From: CBCOTE01 sp965112965
Lineage (GTDB): Bacteria; Desulfobacterota; Desulfovibrionia; Desulfovibrionales; Desulfovibrionaceae
Direction of reading: 5' to 3'
Length of the DNA: 64,000 bases
Assembly (NCBI GenBank): GCA_965112965.1
Contig: CBCOTE010000019.1
Span: 372,001 to 436,000, forward strand
Positions 11,769 through 21,523 of this stretch are shown here, piece after piece (within the stretch, counting starts at the first letter, position 1; the number at the start of each line of letters is the position of its first letter). The position numbers and the translations under genes are program-made. A model generated the notes under the pieces. The model saw only the letters and a list, made by a program, of their open reading frames with translations. It had not been told where the DNA came from and did not search any database.

Positions 11769-12770
11769 ATGCTCGAAGTCCGCAATATAAATTATCACTA
11801 TGGCTGTATTCAAGTCCTCTACAACCTCTCCTTCTCTGTCACTCAAGGCGAAATTCTTGGCCTACTCGGCCCTAACGGCGCCGGTAAATCCACCACTATG
11901 CGTATCCTCACCGGCTATTTAACGCCATCGACTGGTCAGGTACTTTTCAGCGGCAAAAATATCCAAGAGGACATTATTGGCCTCAGACATCAGCTCGGCT
12001 ACATGCCCGAGAACGTACCTTTATACTCTGAACTCACTGTAACCGAGTATCTGGATTGGGCCGCCCGAATCAAACAGTCATCCGATCCTAACCGCCAAGT
12101 AGCCGAAGCCATAGAACGCTGCGGTCTGAAGGAAGTCCGATATAAGCTCATTCGTTACCTCTCTAAGGGTTATCAGCAGCGTACAAACCTGGCCCAGGCC
12201 ATCCTCGGTCACACCAGACTACTCATACTGGACGAGCCCACTGTGGGCCTAGACCCAGCGCAAATCCGTGAGATCCGCTCCTTAATCAAGGAACTCGGCC
12301 GCGACATGACTATCCTGCTCTCTACCCACATCCTACCCGAGGTAGAGCTCACCTGCGACCGCGTGTGCATCATTAACAAAGGCCGCATCGTGGCCAAGGA
12401 CACTCCCAATCGCCTCGTACACGCCTTCGGCGGCAAAAGCCGCTATCTCCTGCGCCTAGAGCTGCCCTCTGATAGCCCGACCGCTGAGCAAGCCGTACTG
12501 GACCGCTACGCCACTATCCCGGGCGTATTAGCTGTAGAACGCGTCGGTTACCCGTACAGTGCCGGCAGTTTCTTCCTTAAAACTGACCCAACCGTCGATC
12601 AACGCGCTGACCTGACCCGCTTAGCCTTCGAGTCCGGTTGGCCCATCATTGAATTCAAACCAGCGGACCAGAGCCTCGAAGATGCCTTCATCCACCTTGT
12701 GCACGAAGAAAACCAGGCAGCCGGCAATGACTTTACGAGCACAACCGCCGCTACGGCCAAAGCCATCTGA
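11769..12770 (+). CDS. ABC transporter ATP-binding protein (GldA/CcmA type)
   Basis: A 333-residue cytoplasmic ATPase. Walker A GPNGAGKST is near residue 35, the signature region reads YLSKGYQQRTNLAQAI, and Walker B plus D-loop read LLILDEPTVGLDP, followed by the switch His in LLSTHILPE. The C-terminal 100 residues are the extra domain typical of the GldA-like branch. GGAGG lies eight bases before ATG 11769. It begins a tight block with a permease (nine-base gap) and a GldG-like protein, the standard ABC-2 exporter set called gliding-motility-like in many bacteria that do not glide. Substrate unknown. Confidence 0.92.
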   Translation: MLEVRNINYHYGCIQVLYNLSFSVTQGEILGLLGPNGAGKSTTMRILTGYLTPSTGQVLFSGKNIQEDIIGLRHQLGYMPENVPLYSELTVTEYLDWAARIKQSSDPNRQVAEAIERCGLKEVRYKLIRYLSKGYQQRTNLAQAILGHTRLLILDEPTVGLDPAQIREIRSLIKELGRDMTILLSTHILPEVELTCDRVCIINKGRIVAKDTPNRLVHAFGGKSRYLLRLELPSDSPTAEQAVLDRYATIPGVLAVERVGYPYSAGSFFLKTDPTVDQRADLTRLAFESGWPIIEFKPADQSLEDAFIHLVHEENQAAGNDFTSTTAATAKAI

Positions 12771-12779
12771 GGAACCACC

Positions 12780-13547
12780 ATGAACCAATGCCTCCTCTTA
12801 GCGCGAAAGGATTGCCTCATCCTTTTTCGCTCGCCCTTAGCTTATATCCTCCTAACTTGCCTCACTTCTATTGTTGGATATTTTTTTGCTGCCAGTTTAC
12901 AATACTACGAGCTTATCAGCGTCCAACTCACACAAAATCCAGACGCTATCGGCATCTCCCCAATGGAGCTTATTGTAGCGCCTTATTTGCAGAATACCGG
13001 CGTCATTCTGCTTTTCTTTTTGCCGCTTCTGACCATGCGCAGTTTTAGTGAGGAGAAACGCATGGGCGCCTTCGAAATGCTCATGAGTTACCCAATCACT
13101 GAAGTACAGCTGGCAGGCGGAAAACTCTTGGTTCAGGCTATATTCTTAGCCGTAGCACTGGCCCTCGCCGCCGTACCACCCTTGCAATTATCCTTCTTTA
13201 CCACCATCGAAATATTGCCCTTTCTAGTAGGTTTCGGTGGACTTTTTCTCATAGGGCTAGCCTTCGCGTCCTTAGGACTCTTTCTATCCTCCCTCACTGA
13301 GAGCCAAATCGTCGCAGCAGTGCTCTCCTTCGCCTCTTTACTTCTGCTCTGGGTACTAGCTTGGCTCAAAGAGGCTGCACCCAAGGGCCTTGGACCAATT
13401 CTCGCCTCCCTATCTATAATGCAACATTTCGAACAGTTCCCCAAGGGAGTTATCGAGGCAGCCGATCTGGCATACTACTTAACTTTCACCGTGGGCTTCT
13501 TCTGGCTCACAGTACTCTCCCTTGAAAATCAACGCTGGCGGGGGTAA
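12780..13547 (+). CDS. ABC-2 type permease (GldF-like)
   Basis: A 255-residue integral membrane protein with about six hydrophobic segments (for example residues 10-35, 70-90, 110-140, 145-175, 180-200 and 225-245) and a soluble loop after the first helix. The cytoplasmic stretch FSEEKRMGAFEMLMSYP is typical of ABC-2 permeases, where it contacts the ATPase. It starts at ATG 12780 with GAGGAACC upstream, directly behind the ATPase gene, and is followed after three bases by the GldG-like gene. It should form the membrane channel of that transporter. Confidence 0.88.
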   Translation: MNQCLLLARKDCLILFRSPLAYILLTCLTSIVGYFFAASLQYYELISVQLTQNPDAIGISPMELIVAPYLQNTGVILLFFLPLLTMRSFSEEKRMGAFEMLMSYPITEVQLAGGKLLVQAIFLAVALALAAVPPLQLSFFTTIEILPFLVGFGGLFLIGLAFASLGLFLSSLTESQIVAAVLSFASLLLLWVLAWLKEAAPKGLGPILASLSIMQHFEQFPKGVIEAADLAYYLTFTVGFFWLTVLSLENQRWRG

Positions 13548-13550
13548 ATC

Positions 13551-14963
13551 ATGCATGGCCTACGACGCATTTCCCAGACCATCCTAGTCGGCTCACTTGG
13601 CCTGGCCCTGCTAATGGGCCTCAATGTCTTGGCTGTCAAATGGGGTTGGCGCTGGGATACTACCATGAACAAACGCCACTCTCTGGCCCCTGAGACCGTA
13701 AATGCCCTGAAAAATCTTAACGCTGCCGTGACGGCCACGGCCTTTTTTCTACCAGACGACTCTCGCGAAGCCACTGAAAACCTATTCAAACTCGTAGCCG
13801 GCAAAACTACGCAGTTCACCTTCGAGTTTGTGGACCCCGATCGTTCCCCCCTCAGAGCAAAACAAGCTCAGGTCACCCAGCGCGGCAGCACGGTGATAGC
13901 TAGCGACAAACGGCAAGAAACCATCATCTTCCCCGACGAGACTAAACTTATCAACGCCATCACCCGCGTATCCAGCGCCAAGCAGTCTAGGATCCTCATA
14001 ATCTCAGGCCATGGCGAACTAGACCCCGAGGCCTCGACTACAAACGCCTGTAGCCAACTTAAGAAAGTGCTTTCAGATCAGGGCGACAAAATAGAAAAAA
14101 CTGCCTTAATTACTATGGACGCTATCCCTCAGGATATCGATGCAGTACTGCTTCTTGGTCCAAAAAAGGACCTATTGGACCGAGAATTACAACTTCTCAC
14201 CGATTTTTTAAATGGTGGTGGCCGCCTCCTTATAGCACTCTCTGCCGAAGAGCACACTAACCTCGACGGCTGGCTCAATACACATCTAAGCTTAGCCAGG
14301 CTGCCCGGCTTAGTTGTAGATCCTGTGAGTACGCTTGTCTCCGGCGATCCCCTCACTCCACTTGTCCAGAGGTACAATCTTTCAGCTATTACCCGTGATT
14401 TCGGCCTCATGACCCTCTATCCAACATGCACTGCTCTGGCCCCCACCGACACTAATAAGTCCTCGATCAAAGGACTATTTCAGTCCGTTGGCCCCCTCTC
14501 TCCCATGGGCCTATCCACAGAGCAGTCTTGGCTGAAGACCGACCTCAAGGCCCTCTATGACACCGGCATGGCCGAATTCAATCCCAAAGACGACATTGCC
14601 GGTCCATTGTGGCTTTCAGCAATCTACGAAGCCCCGATCAAAGACAATATGGATCTGGGCAAATCCACTCCACAAACAAGGCATAAGCGCCTAGCTAGAA
14701 CTCTGATCTTCGGCGACCAGGACTTCATATCGGATAAATATATTCACCTGGTTGGCAACATCGACCTTGCCCGTAACGGCATCAACTGGCTTTTGGAGCG
14801 TGAAGAGTTTATCACCGTATCCAAGCCCAAACCAGTCAACGCATTCCTGCTCCTTTCGCCTCTCGAGCGACAACTAACAAAGCTGATCACCATCGTCCTC
14901 ATACCTGGGACCACTCTAGCTATGGCTATTATCATCGCCATGAAACGTCGAAGAATCCGTTAA
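13551..14963 (+). CDS. GldG-like ABC transporter auxiliary protein
   Basis: A 470-residue protein with one N-terminal membrane segment (about residues 10-30), a long periplasmic domain and one C-terminal membrane segment (about 440-463) ending in basic residues. The layout matches the ABC_transp_aux/GldG family. Motifs such as FVDPDRSP, ILIISGHGE and LLLGPKKDL followed by LNGGGRLLIAL are typical of its DUF4350-like Rossmann domain. It starts three bases after the permease stop, so coupling is likely. The role is presumed to be substrate recognition or force transfer for the ABC-2 exporter; this is family knowledge, not seen directly. Confidence 0.85.
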   Translation: MHGLRRISQTILVGSLGLALLMGLNVLAVKWGWRWDTTMNKRHSLAPETVNALKNLNAAVTATAFFLPDDSREATENLFKLVAGKTTQFTFEFVDPDRSPLRAKQAQVTQRGSTVIASDKRQETIIFPDETKLINAITRVSSAKQSRILIISGHGELDPEASTTNACSQLKKVLSDQGDKIEKTALITMDAIPQDIDAVLLLGPKKDLLDRELQLLTDFLNGGGRLLIALSAEEHTNLDGWLNTHLSLARLPGLVVDPVSTLVSGDPLTPLVQRYNLSAITRDFGLMTLYPTCTALAPTDTNKSSIKGLFQSVGPLSPMGLSTEQSWLKTDLKALYDTGMAEFNPKDDIAGPLWLSAIYEAPIKDNMDLGKSTPQTRHKRLARTLIFGDQDFISDKYIHLVGNIDLARNGINWLLEREEFITVSKPKPVNAFLLLSPLERQLTKLITIVLIPGTTLAMAIIIAMKRRRIR

Positions 14964-14979
14964 CCCGGAGCAGACACCC

Positions 14980-16431
14980 ATGCTATCAAAACGACTGCTG
15001 CTTCTTTTCAGCCTTACGGCAACCCTATGGCTTGGAATCTGGCTCTGGCCTAATCATAAATTCTCCCCTACGCCAACCGCTGCCTCCTGGAATGAAGCAA
15101 CCATAACTACGATTAAACGACTAGAGCTAGTCCCGTCTAACGCCCCTGCTTTTACCTTATTGCATGAGAAAGACCACTGGCTTGTGCTTCAAGACCAGCC
15201 CCAGCTATCACGCATGCGCGCCGACCGCGCGCGGGTTGAGGCACTGGTGACCCTACTGAAGCAGATTAAGCCCAAACGCTCACTAGGCCCACTATCCAAA
15301 GAAAAAATTGCAGAATTCGGTCTAGACAATCCAACAGCGCGACTTACATTAGACTCGGGTCAACCTAAATTGTGGACTCTTCAGCTGGGAATAACTAATC
15401 CCACGGGCGATGGAGTTTTCGGCCAGGCCAGTACAAGCAGCGATGACTGCCTACTCCTCGACCTTAGTCTCAGAGATGCGTTAGCCCACATAGCCGACAA
15501 CTATTACGATAAACGAATGTTCGATCTGAATCCTGAGGCTATTTGCCGTGTACGTGTGGAAGGGCATGAAGCCGAACATTTTGAACTCATACGCAACGGC
15601 ACTGCTTTTGCCTTCTCTTGGCCAGAGGCTACGATACCTCATAAAGTATCTGCTGCCGAAGTCACACACTTTTTATGGGATCTAACCGAGGCCCAAGCGC
15701 TGACCTTCATGACTGCACCACTCGTGGGCCCGAGCGATCCATGTCTAAGCATTTCGATTTGGACCACAGGCAAGGCTGAGCCACAAACCTTAACCGTTTA
15801 CGCTCAAGGAACGGAAAAAGATTTTTTTGTCGGCCGCGCTAGCCTTCATGAGCCTACCTTTTCCCTGGGCAAAGATACCATAGCTCGACTAACCAAAAGC
15901 GCCTTTTCTTTACGCGACCGTAGTATCATAACTTTGGACACCTCCGAGGTCAAACGACAACGCCTAACCCGACCAAATACTGAAACTAGTCCTGCGTCCG
16001 AGCTAGTGATTATAAAGACTGACTCAGGTTGGCAGACCGTGAACAAAAAATACTTATCGGACATGGATGCCCCCCTGTGGCGCCTCGGCGATCTAAAGTA
16101 CACAGCCGAACCAATACCAAGCCTGCCCAATACCGCCATGCCAGCCTTGACCTGGGAGCTCTCAATTTCTCCCAAAATATCCAATCAAGACAATAAAGCT
16201 AAAAAAGATAAAGAGATTAGCCAAATTGATATCAAAAATAATTATACGGAAATAGGAATAGAATTTTTCCGCGATCCACAACTGCCCGCACACACTTGCT
16301 GGGTTCGCGTTGCTGGTTACCCATTCATTTCACCTGTACCAGATGCCCTGTTAGAGGACCTACTTCTAAAACTCGGAGGGCAAACGCTGACCACCTCAAT
16401 GTTATCCCAGACAAATCCACTATTAATTTAA
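14980..16431 (+). CDS. DUF4340 protein
   Basis: A 483-residue protein with an N-terminal membrane anchor (residues 5-24) and a large periplasmic part made of repeated beta-rich modules, as in the DUF4340 family that usually follows GldG-like genes. The stretch RVEALVTLLKQIKPKRSLG with EFGLDNPTARLTL is a typical DUF4340 signature. It begins 16 bases after the GldG-like stop behind a CCGGAG site. The Lys/Asp-rich stretch near residues 405-425 looks like a disordered linker. Its molecular function is unknown; position implies it works with the upstream ABC transporter. Confidence 0.83.
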   Translation: MLSKRLLLLFSLTATLWLGIWLWPNHKFSPTPTAASWNEATITTIKRLELVPSNAPAFTLLHEKDHWLVLQDQPQLSRMRADRARVEALVTLLKQIKPKRSLGPLSKEKIAEFGLDNPTARLTLDSGQPKLWTLQLGITNPTGDGVFGQASTSSDDCLLLDLSLRDALAHIADNYYDKRMFDLNPEAICRVRVEGHEAEHFELIRNGTAFAFSWPEATIPHKVSAAEVTHFLWDLTEAQALTFMTAPLVGPSDPCLSISIWTTGKAEPQTLTVYAQGTEKDFFVGRASLHEPTFSLGKDTIARLTKSAFSLRDRSIITLDTSEVKRQRLTRPNTETSPASELVIIKTDSGWQTVNKKYLSDMDAPLWRLGDLKYTAEPIPSLPNTAMPALTWELSISPKISNQDNKAKKDKEISQIDIKNNYTEIGIEFFRDPQLPAHTCWVRVAGYPFISPVPDALLEDLLLKLGGQTLTTSMLSQTNPLLI

Positions 16432-16462
16432 TTCCACCACAGCGGAGCATTATGGAGGCATC

Positions 16463-16687
16463 ATGGCCCGTATTACAGTTGAAGATTGCCAAAAACAAAT
16501 CGATAATCGCTTCCTTATTGTTCAGATGGCCTGCAAGCGTATAGCCCAATACCGAGATGGCTATGTCCCTATGGTGGTCAGTAAAAACAAAGAGGTCGTC
16601 ACTTCTCTACGTGAGATCGCCGCAGGCAAGATACTCATACGCTCCGCCTCCGAAGATAAAGTTGAAGATGGCGTATTCCAAGATTAA
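16463..16687 (+). CDS. rpoZ: DNA-directed RNA polymerase omega subunit
   Basis: A 74-residue protein opening MARITVEDCQKQIDNRF, the conserved N-terminus of bacterial omega, followed by VQMACKRIAQYRDG and SKNKEVVTSLREIAAGKI, the regions that clamp the beta-prime C-terminus. ATG 16463 is preceded by TATGGAGG. Omega helps RNA polymerase assembly and can bind ppGpp. It lies between a DUF4340 gene and a dnaJ-like gene with gaps of 31 and 21 bases, so it is probably cotranscribed. Confidence 0.93.
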   Translation: MARITVEDCQKQIDNRFLIVQMACKRIAQYRDGYVPMVVSKNKEVVTSLREIAAGKILIRSASEDKVEDGVFQD

Positions 16688-16708
16688 CTAATTTATGGAT
16701 ATTCAATA

Positions 16709-17788
16709 ATGACACCACATCGTGATTATTATGAGGTGCTCGGGGTCAACCGTAGCGCCGAGGAGGATGAAATCAAGAAGGCCTACCGTAAATTGGCTTT
16801 CCAGTATCACCCTGACCTCAATCCTAACAATTCCGAAGCTAAGTCTAAATTCAAAGAAGCTGCCGAGGCCTACGAAGTCCTACGCGATCCGGACAAACGC
16901 AGCCGCTACGATCAATTCGGCTTTGAGGGCCTAAACGCCAGCGGCTTCCACGGCTTCTCCTCCTCTGAAGATATCTTCAGCGCCTTTCACGACGTCTTTG
17001 GTGAGTTTTTTGGTTTTAACGTTGGCCGCTCCCGTAGCCTCCGACCTCAATCCGGGACGGACTTACGCTATAACCTTCAAGTCAACTTCCGAGAAGCGGC
17101 TAAAGGTATCGAAAAAAAACTTAGCATTCCCAAAGCTGTGACCTGTCCAGACTGTAAAGGCTCTGGCGCCACTCCTGGGTCGCGGCAGGAAACCTGTTAC
17201 CACTGCCGTGGTGTAGGACAAGTATACCAGAGCCAAGGCTTCTTCCGTATTGCTACTACCTGTCAGGCCTGCAGCGGCCAAGGCACAGTCACGGTAAATC
17301 CCTGCTCTTGCTGCCGCGGCCATGGTAGCGTCGAAGATGTACGAGAGCTCTCTGTGCGTGTACCGGCTGGTGTGGACAACGGTACCCGCCTACGCCTCCG
17401 CGGTGAAGGCGAACCCGGCGTCTACGGCGGCCCCCCCGGAGACCTCTATGTGGTCATACATGTGGAAGAGGATGAAATTTTTCGCCGCCAGAACAATGAT
17501 CTCACCTTTACAACAGAAATCACCTTCGTACAAGCTGCTTTAGGCAATAAAATCGTTGTGCCCACTTTAAACGAACCTGAAGTTTTAACTATCCCGAAAG
17601 GCACTCAGAGCGGCGAAGTATTCAAGCTCCGTGGCCGCGGCCTACCAACCTTAGGCAGCCACCTCAAAGGCGACCTACTCGTCCAGGTACGCGTTAAAAC
17701 TCCTACTAATCTATCCAAAAAACAGGAAGAATTGCTGCGTCAGTTATATAAACTTGAAGAATCCAAGCCCATCAAGCAGACTAAATAG
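16709..17788 (+). CDS. dnaJ: DnaJ-type co-chaperone
   Basis: A 359-residue protein with full DnaJ architecture: J domain with HPD at residues 34-36 (stimulates DnaK ATPase), a Gly/Phe-rich linker (about 72-110), a zinc-finger domain with four CxxCxGxG-type repeats (CPDCKGSG, CYHCRGVG, CQACSGQG, CSCCRGHG), and the C-terminal substrate-binding domains ending in LRGRGLPTLG and beyond. No dnaK or grpE is adjacent, so it may be the main DnaJ or a second copy. The + strand block continues into moaC after nine bases. Confidence 0.93.
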   Translation: MTPHRDYYEVLGVNRSAEEDEIKKAYRKLAFQYHPDLNPNNSEAKSKFKEAAEAYEVLRDPDKRSRYDQFGFEGLNASGFHGFSSSEDIFSAFHDVFGEFFGFNVGRSRSLRPQSGTDLRYNLQVNFREAAKGIEKKLSIPKAVTCPDCKGSGATPGSRQETCYHCRGVGQVYQSQGFFRIATTCQACSGQGTVTVNPCSCCRGHGSVEDVRELSVRVPAGVDNGTRLRLRGEGEPGVYGGPPGDLYVVIHVEEDEIFRRQNNDLTFTTEITFVQAALGNKIVVPTLNEPEVLTIPKGTQSGEVFKLRGRGLPTLGSHLKGDLLVQVRVKTPTNLSKKQEELLRQLYKLEESKPIKQTK

Positions 17789-17797
17789 CGATGGCGT

Positions 17798-18409
17798 ATG
17801 GGGAAAAAAAACAAAATCAAATCATACCTAACGTTACCCAGGTGGATGTTTAAATCAACAAAATCGACTAAGACGGATAACGAACCAATTTTGCTCCTAC
17901 ACGAGGTTACTAAGGCACCGGAACTAGAACCTACTACACTCTCGCATGTATCAGCAGACGGACAGATAACAATGGTGGACGTAGGAGATAAGGCCTCCAC
18001 CTCACGACTGGCTGTAGCTCAAGGAGTAATCTGTATGTCCGCGGCCACGTTAGAATTATTGGAACGTCAGGCCCTGGCTAAGGGTGATGCTTTGACAACG
18101 GCGAGAATAGCGGGAATTATAGCTGCCAAACGTACGTGGGAACTTATCCCTTTATGTCACCAATTATCACTTAATCAGGTAATTATTGAATTTAATATAC
18201 TACGTGATACTCCGGCGGTTCGAGTGACTGCTAAGGTACGCAATACATGTCAGACTGGTGTAGAAATGGAAGCGCTCACCGCAGTTTCTGTAACGCTGTT
18301 GACGCTCTATGACATGTGTAAGGCAGTGCAGAAGGATCTGGAGTTAAGGGACATCTACCTACTCCATAAATCCGGTGGCCGTAGCGGGCTCTATAAACGA
18401 AAAAAATAA
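17798..18409 (+). CDS. moaC: Cyclic pyranopterin monophosphate synthase (molybdenum cofactor)
   Basis: A 203-residue protein. From about residue 48 it follows MoaC: LSHVSADGQITMVDVGDKA, KGDALTTARIAGIIAAKRT, LIPLCHQLSL, QTGVEMEALTAVSVTLLTLYDMCKAV and LLHKSGGRSG. The Asp and Lys of DMCKA are the catalytic residues. MoaC makes cyclic pyranopterin monophosphate with MoaA, the first step of molybdopterin synthesis. The first roughly 45 residues are an unusual basic extension, so the true start may lie downstream, for example ATG 17846; neither start has a good ribosome site. Base composition here is slightly more AT-rich than dnaJ. No moaA is nearby. Confidence 0.9.
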   Translation: MGKKNKIKSYLTLPRWMFKSTKSTKTDNEPILLLHEVTKAPELEPTTLSHVSADGQITMVDVGDKASTSRLAVAQGVICMSAATLELLERQALAKGDALTTARIAGIIAAKRTWELIPLCHQLSLNQVIIEFNILRDTPAVRVTAKVRNTCQTGVEMEALTAVSVTLLTLYDMCKAVQKDLELRDIYLLHKSGGRSGLYKRKK

Positions 18410-18865
18410 ACGAAAAGAATAAGTTCGATATGGAGTGAATATCAAGTGCTAGCCCAACCGCCTTATAAAGTTTTGTCACCGCAAAATATTCTCACTTCGT
18501 TCTGCCTCTAATCCCAGATAACGATTATAACTGTGGCCAGTTGTCAATGCTTCAGATCATGCTTGAAGGTATTGATCATTTTTCGCCCATAACTGATTAC
18601 ACCACTAGTTGCTACCCGATATCTAAGTATCTAAATAAATAGCACGGCTATTAACCAAATTTTAAATTAGTCCCAGCCAATTCACCATAATACCAGTTTT
18701 TTTATGTGTAGGTAACGCCTACTCAATATAACCTTGCTGTGCAGATCATCAAGCGACCGAACCTGAGCTTCTCTACCGCCTTGCTTATTATATACCAGAT
18801 AAATAGCGAAAAGTAGTGTACCGTATCACAGTTACATCCAGTAACAGAATAATGACCATAAAAAA
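18410..18865. other. Non-coding between moaC and a pseudogene
   Basis: No gene seen. The region is AT-rich with stops in every frame, and I see no terminator after moaC. Confidence 0.5.
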
Positions 18866-19233
18866 TCAATTGGCCAGTATCCCAGCCAGCATTAGTCGAG
18901 AACTCCTCCACGTCAATACAAAGTACACAAGGCCAAACGTTAACCTACCTAACCCATCGATAAGGCCACCCATACGAACTGCATCAAACAACGCTCTATC
19001 CATTTGTTGTCTGCCCGGGAAAAATCCATCAGTTAGATAAACAACAGTATCCAAGGCGCTCATTGATCTATGCATCCAAATATCTGACGCAGCTCATCCC
19101 ACTGGCAACATCCCCCAACAAAGTGAAATTCGTGAGTCAGGGCCGAGAACTCGTCTAGCCGTGCTCTCAACTTTTCTCCAGCAGCTAATCCAAGACGGAC
19201 GCCAATTCTATCTCCAACACTTCTCAGATCAGT
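18866..19233 (-). pseudogene. Decayed gene remnant downstream of hypE, possibly VWA-like
   Basis: Two overlapping - strand frames look like one broken protein. The first (19233 down to a TAG at 19069-19071) contains EKLRARLDEFSALTHEFHF then VGGCCQWDELRQILDA; the second (19075 to 18866) contains LDTVVYLTDGFFPGRQQMD. The order 'FHFVGG...ILDA...VVYLTDGFFP' resembles the end of von Willebrand A-like domains of the DUF2201 type, but the metal-site residues are not clear and the match is weak. It reads in the same direction as hypDE and starts soon after hypE ends, so it may have been part of that transcript. Confidence 0.35.
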
Positions 19234-19277
19234 TCAAGATATACGACAACCTTCTCATAATGCCGAGCCACTACAAA

Positions 19278-20315
19278 TTAACATATTCGCGGCAGCTGCT
19301 CTCCTTCAAGCATGCCCAGAAGTCGATGGCCGCCCAGACGTGTAGTCATAACTACCTGACCGGCCCAGGTAGGTGTACCCTTTAAGTTGCCCGGAGCGCG
19401 TACTGTACCGATACGCCGAGCGCAAACAGCCAATGGGTCGGACCGTAATACTGCCAACGCCTCTTCTGCCAACTCCTGTAATATGATACACACCATTTTG
19501 CCCTCGTTAGCTAGATAGAACGGATCCAACCCAAGTAAAGAACAGCCTGCAGCCACGGATGGATGAACCGGGACGCTTCCTTCCTCAATTTCAATACAAG
19601 TGCCGGACTGCCCAGCGATCTCGTTTAGTGTAGTGGCTAAACCGCCTCTAGTAGGATCACGTAAGACATGGATTGCTCCCTCTTGCCCCACAACTGCAAT
19701 GAGTCGCTCAACCAAGCCATTGAGGGAAGCCGCATCGCTGGCCAGCGTGGTATCGAAGGCTAGGCCATGGCGCTTGGCCAGGATAGATAGCCCATGGTCG
19801 CCCAAGGTCCCGGAGAGTAGCACTGCATCCCCAGGCGCAGCCCGATGGCCGGAAGGACATGGTTCCACCAAAATACGGCCAATGCCAGTGGTATTGATGA
19901 AAATCTTGTCAACTGCCCCCCGCGGCACAACTTTTGTGTCTCCGGCAATAATACTAACGCCAGCGTTGGCCGCTGATTTGGCCATGGAAGCTACGATAGT
20001 CCTAAGCATGTCCATGTCCAGCCCTTCCTCCAGCACGAACCCACAGGTCAGATAAAGAGGCCTGGCGCCAAGCATAGCCACATCGTTCACCGTACCATGT
20101 ACAGCCAAAGAGCCAATATCTCCGCCTGGAAAAAAAATAGGGTCCACGGTAAAAGTATCCGTACTCACGGCCAAAGGTCCATCAATTTCAAGCAGCGCTG
20201 CATCATTCATAGCTGCCAGAATTGGATTTTCAAAATGTTTGAGGAAGAGCTCGGCTACCAGCCGATGAGAAGCGCAACCACCGCTGCCGTAGTCTAATAA
20301 GAGTTTTTCGGCCAT
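19278..20315 (-). CDS. hypE: Hydrogenase maturation protein HypE
   Basis: A 345-residue protein. I start it at ATG 20315 (MAEKLLLDYGSGG); upstream in-frame codons overlap hypD. HypE dehydrates a carbamoyl group on its C-terminal Cys to thiocyanate, the source of CN ligands for the NiFe hydrogenase iron. The required C-terminus PRIC is present. Other family features are the DTFTVDPIFFPGGDIG and HGTVNDVAMLGARP nucleotide-binding segments, GDTKVVPRG, and DPTRGGLATTLNE. It lies four bases after hypD, so the two are translated from one message. Hydrogenase structural genes are not in the window. Confidence 0.95.
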   Translation of the reverse strand: MAEKLLLDYGSGGCASHRLVAELFLKHFENPILAAMNDAALLEIDGPLAVSTDTFTVDPIFFPGGDIGSLAVHGTVNDVAMLGARPLYLTCGFVLEEGLDMDMLRTIVASMAKSAANAGVSIIAGDTKVVPRGAVDKIFINTTGIGRILVEPCPSGHRAAPGDAVLLSGTLGDHGLSILAKRHGLAFDTTLASDAASLNGLVERLIAVVGQEGAIHVLRDPTRGGLATTLNEIAGQSGTCIEIEEGSVPVHPSVAAGCSLLGLDPFYLANEGKMVCIILQELAEEALAVLRSDPLAVCARRIGTVRAPGNLKGTPTWAGQVVMTTRLGGHRLLGMLEGEQLPRIC

Positions 20316-20319
20316 AGCG

Positions 20320-21411
20320 TTAGGCTCCCAGACAATATTTAAAGTAGGCAGCACAAGAGCCTTCAGCAGAAACCATACACGGCCCAACAGGTGAAGCCGG
20401 AGTACAAACTTTCTTAAAGAGTGGGCACAGGTCTGGCCGCATTTTACCCTTAAGTATATCGCCACAGCGGCATTCCACTAGTGGCTCCGTCTCGGGCATA
20501 GCTATGTCCAAGGCTTCCAAGGCGTCAAAATGCCGATAAGCCGGGATAAAATCAAGACCACTACTCGGAATAGGGCCGATGCCACGCCATAACGCCGTGG
20601 CCGGCTGGAAAACATTGTAGAGAATAGCCCGGGCCCTAGGATTACCTCCATTAGCTACGGCACGGCTATAGATGTTGACCACTTCGGCCCGTCCTTCGGC
20701 CAGTTGCCGTATGATTTCATAGAGCGCCCACAAAATATCCACAATATCGAATCCGGCGATAACTGCAGGCACATGGTGCTCGGTAGCTAGAAAACGGTAG
20801 GGCTCCACGCCGATAATGGTAGAAACGTGGCCAGGTAAAATAAAGGCATCCACAGCCGCCTCAGGATCGCCCAATAGGGCAGTTAACGCTGGCGGTACCA
20901 GCTTGTGGCAGCAGAGCACCCGAAAATTTTCGATGCCTTGAGCCTGAGCCATTATAACTGTAGCAGCAATGGTCGGGGCCGTAGTCTCGAAGCCCACGCC
21001 CAAAAATACTATCTGCTTGTCTGGATTAGCCTGAGCCAGGGACAAAGATTCAGCCGGAGAGTAAACTACCTGAACCTTAGCACCCTCGGCCTGGGCTAAT
21101 TTAAGGGTCCGCCTGTTAGGACCAGGTACTCTCATGAGATCCCCGAAGGTAGCGATTATGACCTGCGGCCGCTCAGCCAGAGCTAGGAAGGCGGCCACCT
21201 CGGATTCATGGGTCACACAGACCGGACATCCTGGCCCGGAAACATGGACTATCTCCTCAGGCAATAGAGTGTTGAGGCCGCTCTGAAAAATAGCCACTGT
21301 GTGCGTCCCACAAACTTCCATAAACCGAAATGGTCTAGTCAATCTAGTACGGATCTGCTTGAGTAGACCGCGACATATCTCGGGGTCTTTGAAGACATTG
21401 GCAATATGCAC
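20320..21411 (-). CDS. hypD: Hydrogenase maturation protein HypD
   Basis: A 363-residue iron-sulfur protein that carries the Fe(CN)2CO unit with HypC. It starts with GTG 21411 behind GGGAGGAACTCAC. Diagnostic Cys motifs are FMEVCGTHTVAIF, GPGCPVCVT and GFETTAPT, and the C-terminal cluster-binding region has CRCGDILKG followed by CPLFKKVC and later GPCMVS, all intact. hypE follows after four bases. Keeping both genes in a decaying genome implies a functional NiFe hydrogenase elsewhere. A possible sigma-54 promoter lies about 115 bases upstream. Confidence 0.96.
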   Translation of the reverse strand: MHIANVFKDPEICRGLLKQIRTRLTRPFRFMEVCGTHTVAIFQSGLNTLLPEEIVHVSGPGCPVCVTHESEVAAFLALAERPQVIIATFGDLMRVPGPNRRTLKLAQAEGAKVQVVYSPAESLSLAQANPDKQIVFLGVGFETTAPTIAATVIMAQAQGIENFRVLCCHKLVPPALTALLGDPEAAVDAFILPGHVSTIIGVEPYRFLATEHHVPAVIAGFDIVDILWALYEIIRQLAEGRAEVVNIYSRAVANGGNPRARAILYNVFQPATALWRGIGPIPSSGLDFIPAYRHFDALEALDIAMPETEPLVECRCGDILKGKMRPDLCPLFKKVCTPASPVGPCMVSAEGSCAAYFKYCLGA

Positions 21412-21523
21412 GTGAGTTCCTCCCGGTGATAAAGATATGCCCGCAAATTATTATCAACCACACAGATTGATAGGTCTGGGCGGACCTCTCTATAATTCCA
21501 ACCACCCCTTGCGTCCACTATTG